DNA from: Pseudeuparius sepicola
Lineage: Eukaryota; Arthropoda; Insecta; Coleoptera; Anthribidae
DNA: 64,000 bases
Assembly (NCBI GenBank): GCA_963920635.1
Contig: OY987299.1
Location: forward strand, 133,607,373 to 133,671,372
Reading direction: 5' to 3'
The notes under the pieces were generated by a model. The model did no database searches. It saw nothing but the letters and a program-made list of their open reading frames with translations, and was not told the origin of the DNA. Below, piece by piece: positions 1 to 12,148 of the stretch; within the stretch, counting starts at the first letter, position 1, and each line of letters starts with the position of its first letter. The position numbers were made by a program, and so were the translations under genes.

Positions 1-879
1 AATATGAACTGTTATCATTTTAACTCGATTAAAAAAAACACCAACACCCAGCACAGATTCGCGTCAGCTTTCTAAAAGTGCAACGAAAATATGAAAACAA
101 CTAATTCTGATCAAACTGCACGTGCAGGTACTAACAGTTCTACGAGCGAAGGAACCTACTTACCAGCCTTATTCTTAATTGCCTTATTACAAGAATAATA
201 TATTATTGTTGCTACCTGTAACTTTCACCTGCATTTAGAAAATCACTGCGACTGTATAGACTGCGTGAAGAAAACACAATATTATATACTTACCTATAAT
301 TGCCACATTTTTATCTGCTGTATCTAAATTTGACATTTTATAATTTAGGCCACATACAAAAAAATATCAATCAGCGAGATCATAAGCACTACGTTCCGAA
401 TAATTTACTTCACTAAATAGTCACCTTATTCGGCATTAACGTCTAGAGAATACTATAAGTCGGATCAAAAACAAAATTATTTAAGTACATAGTTTACAAG
501 TTTTGCAAAATTGTAAGTTTTGGATTTGATTTATTTTGTCTTTGGGTTTTTGATTCCCTATTCGCAAATTTAAGTGTGTAGTAAATAGGAACTCGCGTAT
601 ATAATGAAACCAAATAGTCGTGGGGAAAATTTGCACACGGATATACCTATCTATTTTACTGATAGGAATTCCTTTAGTCGGGTAGAACCTAAGCCATCCT
701 GACGCGATAAGTCATTAAATTTTGATAAGATTATATTTTCTAAATTGATTATATTCACTAAATTCTCGTGGAGGTACTGCCAAACTGCCAAATGGCCCTG
801 AACTGCCTTCATAGGCTTTTAGTTCATAAAATATTGTTGATTTGTCTCTGCCTGCCAGATTACGCCTACGAATATGCCT
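1..879. other. AT-rich sequence without a recognised gene
   Basis: No open frame with a recognisable domain was seen on either strand. The stretch lies downstream of the minus-strand THAP gene and could hold its 3' UTR or later exons. Confidence 0.5.
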
Positions 880-1434
880 TTAACCATAAGCTTCTGGTAA
901 TGATCTTAATGGAACAGAAGTCGTTAATAAACTTTTTCCGGATGAAGTGAATGATTGGTCATCAAAATGTGTCTTACAAAACTGTATACGTTTATGTGCC
1001 TCTTCATCAGGTGCAATATTCGCAAATTTATGGTCTTTGACGAACCCTAAGGCCTTCTTCCATTGCTGACATCTGCAAATATCAATATTTTTATTTACAA
1101 CAGAGAAAGAAACACACCTGTGACATGTTGGCTTTATATTATCCAACATATACAATGTATATGTCATATAATATTATGTATAGTATTATGTAATAATATA
1201 ATAATATTTCGATGACTATAGAATTCTTAATAGTCAAACTAAATCTTACCTTTCAGGGTCTTTAGGCATTCGAAAAAAAGATTTTGAATTCCTTTTACAG
1301 CCATCCGCACTGCAATAAGAACCACACGATAAACCATTACTATTACTACTCAAAATTTGCAAGGATATTGGATATAATTTACGCGCACCCGGCACAATAC
1401 GAAGCACACCGTTCCGAGAGACACTGTGTAACAA
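880..1434 (-). CDS. THAP zinc-finger domain protein, two exons
   Basis: The product probably binds DNA through a THAP-type C2CH zinc finger; its target is unknown. Exon 1 runs 1434-1250 and ends at a GTAAGA donor in phase 2. Exon 2 runs 1072-880 after a TATTTGCAG acceptor. The join keeps frame and gives 125 residues. All THAP landmarks appear in order: CSADGC (C-x4-C), SFFRMP, the tryptophan of QQWKKAL, FCKTHF (C-x2-H) and a closing SVPLRSLP. Forty-odd residues precede the first cysteine, although THAP usually begins within a few residues of the start, so translation may start later or the exon may begin inside this frame. Nothing follows the domain, so downstream exons may be missed. It could be a host gene or the 5' part of a P-type transposase; no terminal repeats were seen here. 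Confidence 0.6.
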
Positions 1435-1890
1435 AGTGACGCTTTGTTTACACAGGCCAAGTGAGCGGACTTATAGCATTCTCTAGACTTTGGTATCGAC
1501 GTGCGGCCATAAAATGCAGGCGGACAAATCCAGGTCTGGGCTTAGAATTATTTCCATTTGTCAACAGCTTCGGGTCATTCGTCCGAATGCCGTGTGAACC
1601 CCGTGCTTTCGATCTTGAACTTTGTAGGTACATTAAAATAAATACCACTCGAGATCCTGGTCTGGCGTTTTCGGATTTCCAGCCGATTCCGGGAATATCG
1701 ACATGATCAAATAGGAATCGCTCGCCGGCCGTGAAGTCAGCACTATTTCGCGCGATTTAAAACGACACAAACAATTATTTTATTTCTCGGGATTCCCACG
1801 TAAGCGGCCGCAGCTCCACTGTTACGATCCCGTGTTAATTCCGTTCGGGGTCACCGACTATTCGGCCTGTGGCAGAGCGGGGGATACCCA
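1435..1890. promoter_or_regulatory. CpG-richer stretch upstream of the THAP gene
   Basis: This stretch is clearly richer in GC and CpG than its surroundings, with several CGG and GCGC clusters and one NotI-type GCGGCCGC. It lies immediately 5' of the minus-strand THAP exon, so it may hold the promoter or a 5' UTR exon. No core motif was recognised; the assignment rests on position and composition. Confidence 0.25.
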
Positions 1891-2899
1891 TTTAACTTTG
1901 AATTATAATTATTAATTATTATTAAAAAAAATTGTATAAAAATATTAATTTGAAAAAATATGAAAAAATAGATTAAACAGTCTAAGTTACTACAAATCTT
2001 CTTTATTTTGATTAAATTAGGTTACCGGTTTCGCAAAACACTGTTTGCATCATCAGACCATAAAGATTATTTTAGATCAACGAGATTTGTCAAAATCTTG
2101 TAAAGAGGGTTAAAGCAAAAAACAGAAAAAAAAACAGAACATGGCTTGAAGCAAGATTCGAATAATTCATTCCCAACGGGTGTAGATCTTTAGTAAAATT
2201 GCAAAACCTCACACGGACGCCATTCACCATAAAAAAATTTTCTACTATTTCTTTTCGAGGAAACACATATGTCCCATATGACAACACATTAAAAGATTTT
2301 TAAAAATTATTATTATAGTCGAAAAACCTGACTTTTTCATTTTTTGTACTTGTTTGGGCAGCCATTTGAAGGAACTTCAAATTAATATCTACTACAATTA
2401 ATGCTCTGAACTATTTATAAAAATATTAGCCCCCCCATATCTAGGGCATGTCGGAGAATAAAGAACCCAAGAAATCTGAACCCCTTTCTTAAATAAAATC
2501 CTGGTTACAGCCCTGTTGTGCGCCTGTACAATATAAGTCACACTACCTGATTTCCTTGTAGAAGAGCATAATTCCTATAGATTTGAAATTGACCATCATA
2601 ATAATAGTATGCAGCATACTTCGCCCATGACTAAACTTTCCTTCGTCGGCAAGGGGCAAAACGGTGATTCTATCTCTGAGGGTCGACCACCTTGCCAAAA
2701 AATTCCTAAATACTTCCTAACAATTTTACCTAACTTTGCATAATTACAAATCTTGCCCTGTTAGTATGTATGTATGTGTGGATCGAATCGTGCAAGCTGA
2801 AATAAAACCACTTCCTGACATCCGATTGAGCTGAAATTTTGCATATACTTTTAGTTCTGGTGACAATACAATATGCAATACTCAATATTGTAATACTTT

Positions 2900-3072
2900 C
2901 AAAATGGCCGCCGCTCCAAGATGGCGGATTACCTATTTGATACCCAACATGGGTATCAAATGAAAGGGCTCGACGGGTAGAAAACAATAAGGTGAATGAC
3001 TTCATACGAAATCCAATATGGCGGCCGCCCCAAGATGGCAGACTAAATTTCTTTACCACCCTCCTGACATGG
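2900..3072. repeat. Dispersed repeat containing CCAAGATGGCGG
   Basis: The segment carries AAAATGGCCGCC, CCAAGATGGCGG and GGGTATCAAATGAAAG, then a second diverged round of the same motifs (CAATATGGCGGCCGC, CCAAGATGGCAG). A shorter relative lies at 41285-41374. It has no coding capacity I recognise. Confidence 0.55.
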
Positions 3073-3102
3073 GAATCAAATAGGTACTAAAAAGCACAAA
3101 AT

Positions 3103-3350
3103 AAAATTGAAAATAAAAAAAACCTTTTTAAAACAAGCTTTTATTTAAGCCATGTAGGTACTAAAACGAATAAAATAAGTTTAGGTTTTCGTTAAGAGAA
3201 TTCAATTTCAAATTGCGACAAGTTTTTGCAAATTTAAAAGCTTGTCGTGAATTTGGAATTGAATTATCTTAACGAAAACCTAAACTTATTTTATTCGTAC
3301 ATGGCTTAAATAAAAGCTTGTTTTTAAAAAGGTTTTTTATTTTCAATTTT
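3103..3350. repeat. Fold-back element (long hairpin MITE)
   Basis: The two halves are inverted copies over about 110 bp. AAACAAGCTTTTATTTAAGCC and AATAAGTTTAGGTTTTCGTT on the left match their complements on the right around a loop near 3225. No open frame is present. Flanking duplications are not clear because the ends are A/T-rich. Confidence 0.75.
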
Positions 3351-4444
3351 TTTTACCGAGTAAATATTTTCACGCGATACCCCGTAGATTAGATTCCAAT
3401 ATAAATATCTTATCGCAGCTCTAAAATAGAAAAGTATGGGTTTTACGTGCATTCTAAAAGACAATGGATAGTTTATAGATGTTACAAAATCTTAGATTAT
3501 TTTATAAAATGACTCATTGCAATTTACAGAATTACACATATCCTATCTTATTTGCCTTGATGTCTTTGACGCTATACAAAATCTCAATGCTGTTCTGATG
3601 ACCTCGTCTGTTCTGACGCAGTTTAGATGGTTCATTTACGTATTTGTAGTGAGGTGTAGTAGAGTATAATATCGTACATTATATATTTTCTTACTACGTA
3701 CCTACTTCCTCTATAGCCTTTTATGGCGATATCTGTGGATATTTTAATTTTGTTTTGTTGTCATTTCAGCAGTCTAATTTCGATTTTTTTCGTTTTTATA
3801 CAATGCCTAGGTACTTTGAACCCAGGATATATGATTGTTTATTCTTATTCCGATCGTATGATGGTCGGTTGGATCTCGAATCTTCTCCACATCTCCAATT
3901 ATTCTAAAAGCGGCGAATTCAGACCGTATATGTACTGGCGTAAGTAGGCTTCCGTTTAACAGTATTCACAACAATAATAGATTTGCTTCAAAATAACGGT
4001 TGTTTCTAATAGTTGGTTCTATCTCTCTCTCGGATGTGGCGACTACGGTCGGCCAGCCAGGTCGACCGTGACGTGCTTGATATTTCTCAAATTAATAAAT
4101 AAGATCTGCTCGTCCATGCCCGTGTGTACGGGGCGATGCGGGAAATAGTTACACCCCGAATTTTTCCGCAGAAAGAAGGTGGTCACTATTTGAACTACTA
4201 CTGTCACGCAGAGTTAATCTAGGCAGCTCCAGATGGCGCCACAATCAAAATCCTAGTTCTCGGCCTTCCGGGGCATTAGTTTCGATATGAAAATATTTAC
4301 AAAAATCCAAAGATAAAGTAAATAATACCAAGTGTTTCCCAAAATTATTCCATTTGTTTTGAAAACACTGATCGTTTGTTTATTTGGGAGTGCTCAAGCT
4401 CTTCAGTCAATCAAAATTGGCGAATTGGGCGGCAAAACAGTTAG

Positions 4445-4658
4445 GGCGTTGACTGACGTATTAATAAAGACTGCTCACGACTGTCATGTTTGACAGTTCT
4501 CTGGCTCACCATGCGCTTCCCGGAGACAAAATACAATGCAAAATACATTATTGACCATAGGCGCCATCTACTTTCCAGGACATGAAACTATAGCCGTGAG
4601 AAGTCTTATTAATACGTCCTCCGACCAAAAATCGGTCGGAGAATACGTCAGTCAACGG
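4445..4658. repeat. Small inverted-repeat element
   Basis: GTTGACTGACGTATTAATAA on the left is complementary to TTATTAATACGTC and CGTCAGTCAAC on the right. The right arm is interrupted by a small perfect hairpin, CTCCGACC/GGTCGGAG, which looks like an insertion into one arm. Confidence 0.6.
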
Positions 4659-4901
4659 TTAGGGACTTTGTTCCGATGAGCAACATAATTCCGTTGGCAG
4701 CACTACGCACAACGCATTTTAATGGCGGCTGTTGGCTGTTGTTGTGATTTCGTATTTATTACGTTTTAGCAAAAATCCTGCACTATGAAAGTGAATTTTA
4801 GGCTTGTGGACTATTTAAAAATGGATAAAAACTGTGGGGTGTGCATAAAAAGCTGCAGAACCCAAACAACGGCGTCGTTTACAGAGAGCTGAGTAAATAT
4901 A

Positions 4902-5966
4902 CAGGGTGTAACTAAACTGATGGTCAAAAATGAAACCACGTATTCTTGGAGTCAAAATAAGGGCACTTCTTTATATATTTTTTTCTCCTACGGGCCATAG
5001 TTTTTTTATACAGAGCGTAGAAATTTAGGGAAAAATACACATATTTCTTAGTATTTCTAGAAGTAGACGAGATATTTTCTTCAAACTTGGCGTGTCACAT
5101 GAGCAGATGAGTTGTCAAATTTAAGGTTAATATGAAGCTTGTGACGCCCCCAGTTGCGGAGATACAGGGTGGTATTAAAATTAATTAGTTCAGAAAAATA
5201 TGAATACCTTGTATAATCGCATTAAACTTGGCATTATTTGAATCATTTGGCTGCCAACTTTGCACCTTAGTATCAATATTTTCAAAAATTATATTTTCAT
5301 TTGAAGAATTGACTGATATGCACTTTTGCTATGGACTTGCGAATGGCAATAATAAACATGCGGAAACGCATAGTTGCGTGTATTGAAAGAGACGAACATT
5401 TAATAATTTAATTTCCTAATAGCAATACGTTTCTTTTATTATTGTTTTTGCGTTTTTATTTTGTTAAATAAAGTTTAATTGACATCCACAGATTGCTAGA
5501 TTTATTCTTAAAGTGACTATTGTTCATTGCAGCGTTGCCGTTCTTTAAAAATAATTTAGAAACGGCTGCGAATATGAAAAAATACTAAGAGATACTTTTT
5601 GTTAACCATTCTATTCACCACTCAACACAAATTAAAAAAATGCGATTATACAGGGTATTCATATTTTTCTGAACTAATTAATTTTACTAACACCCTGTAT
5701 CTCCGCAACTAGGAGCCTCAGAAGCTTCATGTCAACCTTAAGTTTGACGGCTCATCTGCTCATGTGACACGCCAAGTTTGAAGAAAATATCTCGTCTACT
5801 TCTAAAAATACTAAGAAATACTTATGTGTATTTTTCTCCAAACTTCTACGCTCTGTATAAAAAAAAACGATGGCCCGTAGGAGAAAAAAATATATGAAGA
5901 AGTGCCCTTATTTTGACTCCAAGAATACGTGGTTTCATTTTTGACCATCAGTTTAGTTACACCCTG
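4902..5966. mobile_element. TA-flanked fold-back element, family A copy 1
   Basis: The ends are CAGGGTGTAACT and AGTTACACCCTG, each with TA immediately outside (4900-4901 and 5967-5968). The inverted arms run for several hundred bp. An inner pair of CAGGGT-type ends occurs near 5165 and 5650. No transposase frame is present. The same family recurs at 61819-63037. Confidence 0.85.
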
Positions 5967-5968
5967 TA

Positions 5969-8418
5969 TGTACGGGCGCAGAGCTAGTGGGGGCGATTGC
6001 ACAATAAATTTGATTGCTGTTATACAAAAATACGTGTAACTCCTAAGTTAATATGCAGGTTTTCTACCTGTTGCCATTGCCAACTTCAATTAAAATTAAA
6101 TTTCGATCACCAGTTTTTTTTTATAAAAATAAATACTTATACAGGATGATTTTTTTAGGTCTACCACCGCGATTTTCTCGCTCATTTTGCGGCCTACAAA
6201 AAAAAACGTATGAAACAAAAATATGGCAATTTTGGACAGCTAAGTGGTGCTGCAAAAGAAATCGGCATCCATGGCCAACTTGTCGCGCATTATTAAAAAA
6301 CCTCAAATTGAGCAAAACTATTAATGGCCGTGGAATGTTTATTTTAAGAGACAGAGAAAAAATTTTATATTGAAAATTGATGGCACTAAGAAGAAAATTT
6401 GTTGTTAAATGATATCTCTCCAAATTTTTAACACTTATATGTAGATTGTAGATATCAACAATTGCTCCAAATTGATTTTTTTAACGTTTGTTATTCATTT
6501 ATTTCGTAAGTACAAGATACATTTATGAAGAAGTTTGGCAATGGTGCAATCATTTGGATAAATACCTTTCTATAAAGCTAAACCAACCATTCCCAAACAT
6601 TTTTTGGTAGATTGTAGAAATTTTGAATATACAGGATGATTTTTTTAGGTCTATCACCGCGATTTTCTCGCTCATTTTGCGACCTACTGATCTATAAATA
6701 ATATCCTTAATAAATTGCTTATTCTGGCTTACGTGGCAACGTTGCATGTGCTCTTTGTGATGATGCGCATTTGCTTTATTATGCCCAACAGCTGATCCAA
6801 AGTTCGTTGAGATTTCGCCGATTTGTGTTGATGTGTTTCGAGTGTTTACTTTTCCGTTATTCTTGTTTTTTTTTTAGGAGATTTTGGGATTATTGGACAA
6901 AGACGTAAGTTAGTAATTAGTGAATTAGTGTAGTTTTAAGAACGATGGGAAGAGTAAATTGTTAGATTTATGGCATAGGAAACGTAACTTCTGGTTATCA
7001 TTATGATGCAGGTTTAAGTGTCAAATTTGTTGTTTTTGTTTTGAGTAGGCATTTTTTATGTTGGCTGATTATAATGCAGCCTTTAGATTAGTCTGTGTTT
7101 ATTATTTGTCTGAGCCGAGGTATTATTGTAAATACATAATATATGAAAAAGCATTGTTTTGCATGATATTTTAGTTTTTCACTTTGCTGTTTATCAATAA
7201 GAAATTGAGGTTAGGTTTTTGGATATTCTTCATAATACCCTTGTTTATAACCTAACCTCCATAAACAAGGATAATACCCAAACAATTATACCGTGGGGAG
7301 GTCCATCCATTGACGACCATATAGGTTCTATTATGTTCTTTTTAGGTAGTAAACGAAAGTATGAAATATCTGTTTTCAATTTTAAAATTTTTGTGCGTCG
7401 ATCCTGGTATATTTTTAAAGAGTTAATTTCCAATACCTATATCTGACTAATTTTTGATTCTGAGTAACGCACTTGCCACTCATCTATAAATACGTCGGCC
7501 AAAGTTTATTTTTGCTCCTGGAATTTTAGTCTATTTTGAATACTAAACACATGACACGAATACAGAGAATACAGAAGAGCTGTAACTATAATGTAACAAC
7601 TTAGGTATTTGATAAAATGCAAATACGGAGCAACTCAAAATGTGTTAATATCAATAAATATTCGTTTCTACCTTCTAATATTATGTTTATTTATTCGATA
7701 TTTTAGCGAGTTAATAAACTAGCGATGTAACAAACCATATATTTAAATGAATTAATTGTTTTTATTCCGAGAATTGATGGATGGGATTTATCACAATCTC
7801 TCTCATTATAAAGAGTAAACAGTAAACAAAAACATATAGGTATATTTATGTCGCGTCACACACCTCAGTATATTGGCATAGTAAACATGCAACACATTGT
7901 ATACAAAGTTATTTAGAGGTGCCACAACATTTTGTTTAAGAGAACAAGATTCCACTCAAATTTTTCCAAATTTTAAATAAACTGAAGCGCATGGGCGTAG
8001 CAGTGATATTATACAACAACTTTTGCCTGTACTATTACCATATTTAGGCTAGTGTCAAGGCGGGTTTTAAAGGACCAACCGGAAAATTTGGTTAAGGTCA
8101 TAACAAAGTCGAAATGGTGAATTTAGGGGTTGAAACAGAAAATGATTTTTCGGCTTTATATTTTTTCCCAGATTCCAGTAAAATCAGGCTTATTCAATGC
8201 AAAAAGGTATACTTTCACGAAATTTCATATAAATTGAGTTATTTTTATGAGAAAAATAAAAAACAGAAATGTTTTCCGGTTTTCCGCCATTTTCGCGTTT
8301 CAAAAAAATATAACGTAAAAAAATACCACGTGAAACGAATCGGCTGTGGAAAAGTTGTACAAAAACTACAAAATAATTTTAGCAAAAGTTAAAATATTTA
8401 AATATTATTTATAATATA
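5969..8418. other. Non-coding stretch with a direct repeat of CAGGATGA ends
   Basis: The only clear structure is a direct repeat of about 58 bp starting at 6142 and 6632 (CAGGATGATTTTTTTAGGTC). Both copies are preceded by TA and probably represent single surviving ends of a fold-back family. The remainder is AT-rich and gave no supported gene. Confidence 0.45.
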
Positions 8419-8470
8419 CAGGGTGATCCATCCAAGAGGAACACGCCCTTAACTTCTTTATTTTTCAAGT
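8419..8470 (+). repeat. Lone TA-CAGGGTG terminus
   Basis: TA followed by CAGGGTGATCCATCC matches the terminal pattern of the complete fold-back elements elsewhere in the window. No matching right end was found, so this is probably a solo or truncated end. Confidence 0.45.
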
Positions 8471-8569
8471 TAAAGAAAAAATTGTAGAGATAAAAGCTTT
8501 AAGTTTTTTAATGAGTTTTTCCATGAACTTACTGAAATTGACACAGGGCTGTTCGATCTCCGAATTTCA

Positions 8570-9112
8570 GTATCGGAAATCGATACTGAAAAAATATCGA
8601 TAAAATCGATAAATCGATAAAATCGATCTTATTGATAAAATCGATCTTATCGATATAATCGATCTTATCGATCTTATCGATAAAATCGATCTTATCGATA
8701 AAATCGATCTTATCGATCATATTGATAAAATCGATCTTATCGATAAAATCGATCTTATTGATATAATTGATCTTATTGATAAAATCGATATAATCAATTT
8801 TACTTAAGAAGCTAGACAAAAAAAAAGGCCGACCGGCTTGCTGCGGGCGCGGTCTGGACGCAATGGGTGCAGCAATTTCCTTTATTTTTGCAAACAATTT
8901 CAAAAGATAGATATAATTGGAAAGATCAATAAAATCGATAAAATCGAAAAGATCGATAAAATCGATACAATCGAAGAGATCGACAAAATCGAAAAGATCG
9001 ATAAAATCGAAAAGATCGAAAATATCGATAAAATCGATATTTCGATTTATCGAAATTGAATATCGAGTATCGATAAAATCGATAGTATCGATACTTTCGA
9101 TTTTATCGATAT
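8570..9112. repeat. ATCGAT/TATCGATA simple-sequence satellite in two blocks
   Basis: Two blocks (about 8570-8800 and 8925-9110) consist of variants of GATAAAATCGATCTTATC. They flank a unique GC-rich spacer at about 8825-8885. The octamer TATCGATA occurs nine times. Long open frames on both strands with ID, DF and KI repeats simply translate the low-complexity DNA and are not called as genes. Confidence 0.85.
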
Positions 9113-9124
9113 TTTGTCTCAGGC

Positions 9125-10079
9125 CTAGCAAACACTCTACTCTGATGTATGACGACACGAAATATTTTTAAAATGTTTTGAGACAATTATACTGAAAATT
9201 CTCTTTTTTCCATTCATTTTTTTCTATTGCGGCCCTGTATTTAATAACAAGAAGTCTACATATTAATCAGTATTGTCAACAACTTAACCTCCAACTTATC
9301 TTTCAATCGGAGAACCAAAAAGGGACGGCAAAGACTAATAACAGTCACATACGATAATAAAAAATAAATAAAAATCCTCCACCTAGAAGGCTTTGAAACA
9401 ACGAAACCAACTCCTTGTCATTTGTCATAACTCCGCCCTCTGTATCATTTAGTTAATAATTTGTATTTTAGAAACACAATGCGACACTATTTGCTGTACA
9501 ACAACAGAGGAAAGCACTAACTAGACAGGGCCGTATTTAAAAAAGTAAAAATAAACTGTAAGTGAAATTGTTGACAACACTGATTAATATGTAGACTTCT
9601 TATTATTAAATACAGGGCAGCAATAGAAAAAAATAAATGGAAAAAAGGAATTTTAGTATAATTGTCTCAAAACATTTTAAAAATATTTCGTGTCATACAT
9701 CATGGAATTTGCAATGAGACTGCTTTCAAAATCTAAAAAAAAATCAGGTCCGTATTTAAAAAATAAAGTTGAAGATGGTTTCCCAAAAACGAAATGTTGT
9801 AGAACAAATCTAAAAACGCCATCTTAAAGCCCGTTAAAAAAGTGCCACAAGGAAGTGTTTTTCTTTTTTTCCTATCTGTGATAACAACTTCGGAAAAAAA
9901 AATAAAATCGAAAACGCAAAATTTCACTTTTTTCAAAATAACTCAAAACGAAAAAGATATTGGAAATCTGTTTGTACCATTTCATTGACCTCAAAAATTG
10001 CGCAACTTTTTTAACCGTTGTCCTATCTCTCACCGTTTGCAAGATCCCCATGCTGTTCATTCTTATCCGGGACACATTG
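9125..10079. mobile_element. Fold-back element, left arm truncated
   Basis: Inner inverted arms are visible (TTAATAACAAGAAGTCTACA against TGTAGACTTCTTATTATTAA). The outer right arm ends in GGGACACATTG followed by TA. The complete relative is at 26109-27627; here the outer left arm is missing and replaced by the TATCGATA satellite. Confidence 0.7.
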
Positions 10080-10214
10080 TATAATGTTATATTTAATATT
10101 AAAATATTTAAAGGTAAACAATTTTAATATTGCTCTAAAATAAATATAGTTATTTCTTTATCTTCAGACTTGCCATTTTCACCCAAAGTCTATATATGAG
10201 TAGACTTTGATTTT

Positions 10215-10505
10215 CACCGGCGCGTCTGTGTCCAAACAAATTTCCGATCTTTCGATCGCTCGATGATACGAAACTTGGAATGGGTTGCCGGTTATTACCG
10301 CTGCCGCCGCTGCTCTATACTAAATTTAGTGTGTGACGTGTGTGTGGTCCTATCATTGTTAACCTTCGAGCGTAGACTGGGTTTAAGTGGTCGAGAGGGC
10401 GCCACAGGCTTGACGCGATCGGCAGACGCACATGCACATGCCTCCCAGGACCCGTGTGCACCTAGTTTTTGGCGCGCATTTTTCCTTGGACAAAGCTACA
10501 CATTA
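10215..10505. other. GC-rich island of unknown function
   Basis: This is an abrupt GC-rich block in AT-rich surroundings, with CpG, GCCGCCGC and GGGCGCC motifs. It begins just after a 9-bp hairpin (CAAAGTCTA/TAGACTTTG, near 10184-10209). An 81-codon frame spans it but shows no known domain. It could be a promoter or 5' exon of an unseen gene. Confidence 0.3.
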
Positions 10506-11536
10506 TAGATTGTCACCAGTCACCACCAAAATATTTTGCATATCTATAACATGTACTGTAATAACTAAATTAAAATACAAGAAAAGATAAAATCATTGCA
10601 ACGTTGCATTGTATCAACTTATTTAGAAATAAAATCGGTACCCACTGAATTCCACATATTTCAGTGACATTTATTTAATTATTTATTATTTAATGTATGC
10701 GCAAGGTTGCTAACCGATTTTATTACTTTATAATTTGTTCTGTAACCCTGAATCGAAAGAGAACCAGTCCTCAATAGTTGATAACATTATGTTTAAAAAT
10801 GGAAATTAGTAAAGTGTCCTAAAAGATTTTTTTTTCGAAAAATTGAGGTTGGAAATGATTACTATTAATTATTAATGTTCGTGCTTCTTCTAGAAACCAT
10901 GAACAATCTAAATCGCAATATGCGGTAGGTACTAAATAATAGTTATAAAATGAAAAGCATGACAACCATTCATAAACTTTCACTTGCACACACCTCGCGA
11001 GAAAAGTTTAGTGATCTCGGCTTTTGTCTACTACTTGGAAATATCTGCGCGTATGCGTGATCGGTACTCACTTCTCGGGCAAACAAATAATGTTAAAATC
11101 TATTGTATCGTTGCTATTAAAGCTAAACCTAAATACGACCTACTTCTAGTAAAATGCTTAATAACTGTTTCGCAATAAGGTATAGAAATTTGTGAAGTCT
11201 TACGTAGCGATTACTTTGTAGAGAACATATTGTAGATTGTTTAAATTATGAATTTTCTACATTTAAAGAAAAATATAATAGAGAAGTGGAAGTGACATTT
11301 CTACACTTTATTAAAACAGTTTCAATAGGTTTTGAGACAAAGACCTAGTAGGTAGATATACCTACTTATAATTTATTGGATAATTTTATTTGCAAGTTTT
11401 AATTTATAAAAGCATTTAACAATATCTGTTTCTTTCTTATTTATTTTTTTGCTATTTATTTTGAAAATCATGAAAGTAATGTAAGTTTTGATTTGGACAG
11501 ATGTCATTCACATTTTCAAATTACCTATAAGGTATA
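10506..11536. other. AT-rich sequence, nothing recognised
   Basis: No supported gene, long inverted repeat or tandem array was found. A 64-codon plus-strand frame near 10984-11178 has no recognisable domain. Confidence 0.4.
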
Positions 11537-12148
11537 GTATATTTCATTACGAGTCTGGAAATAAAGATTTTTCAGTGCGCGCGTGACAAATTCCCGTGTT
11601 CGGCTGCGCCTCACACGGGAAGTCATGCAAGCACGGAAAAATCTATTTCTGGACGTGCAATGAACGATATTTTTTATTATACTTCTTTGAAAACAGAAAC
11701 TTAAAACGTTTTATCGGCATATTATAATAAATTTAATTGACAAAAAATAAACAATGCAGACAATACTATAGTGTTTGGTATGTATGATGCGTTTCCATGG
11801 TTACTCTCAAATTATTTCAAAGGTGCTTTGTTGTAAATTAGTTATTGTCAGATAAGGTGAATAAAACGTCAAAAATATTACAGAAATGTAGGTATCTAAA
11901 TATTGAAACACTTACGAATTAAAATACAAAATAGGTATATGTTAAATATCAGAGAGCATATAGAGTTTCTTAAATTTAGTTTACTTTGCTGTATATTTCT
12001 ATTTTAAAGCCATATATTCGGTATTTTTATTTAGCGCACGGAAAGTTTTTCCATGCGCTGTTTCCGTGCGCTAGCCCGAAAAACCCCATCTTTCATTATT
12101 GCTAAAACAGATGAAAATAAGGTGTTTTCAAAGAAGTATAATAAAAAA
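11537..12148. mobile_element. Family R repeat, copy 1 (uninterrupted)
   Basis: The first about 125 bp form an imperfect hairpin (AAGATTTTTCAGTGCGCGC, TTCCCGTGT and ACACGGGAA around a 13-nt loop TCGGCTGCGCCTC). Beyond it, TTTTTTATTATACTTCTTTG is repeated in inverted form at the right end. Other copies lie at 31831-33690 (split by an insertion) and 58355-58876. No protein is encoded. Confidence 0.75.

Noticed and set aside
3990..4300. Possible LTR end with a TGGCGCC primer-binding-like motif near 4235
   Set aside because: No second LTR, no TG...CA boundaries with a duplication and no gag or pol sequence nearby were found.
6053..6423. Overlapping ~100-codon frames on both strands
   Set aside because: No domain; they cross the repeated CAGGATGATTTTTTTAGG segment and are not conserved in its second copy.
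8529..9158. A 209-codon frame rich in IDFID and DKIDF repeats, plus frames on the other strand
   Set aside because: It translates the ATCGAT satellite. Similar open frames exist on both strands, and no domain or start context supports a gene.
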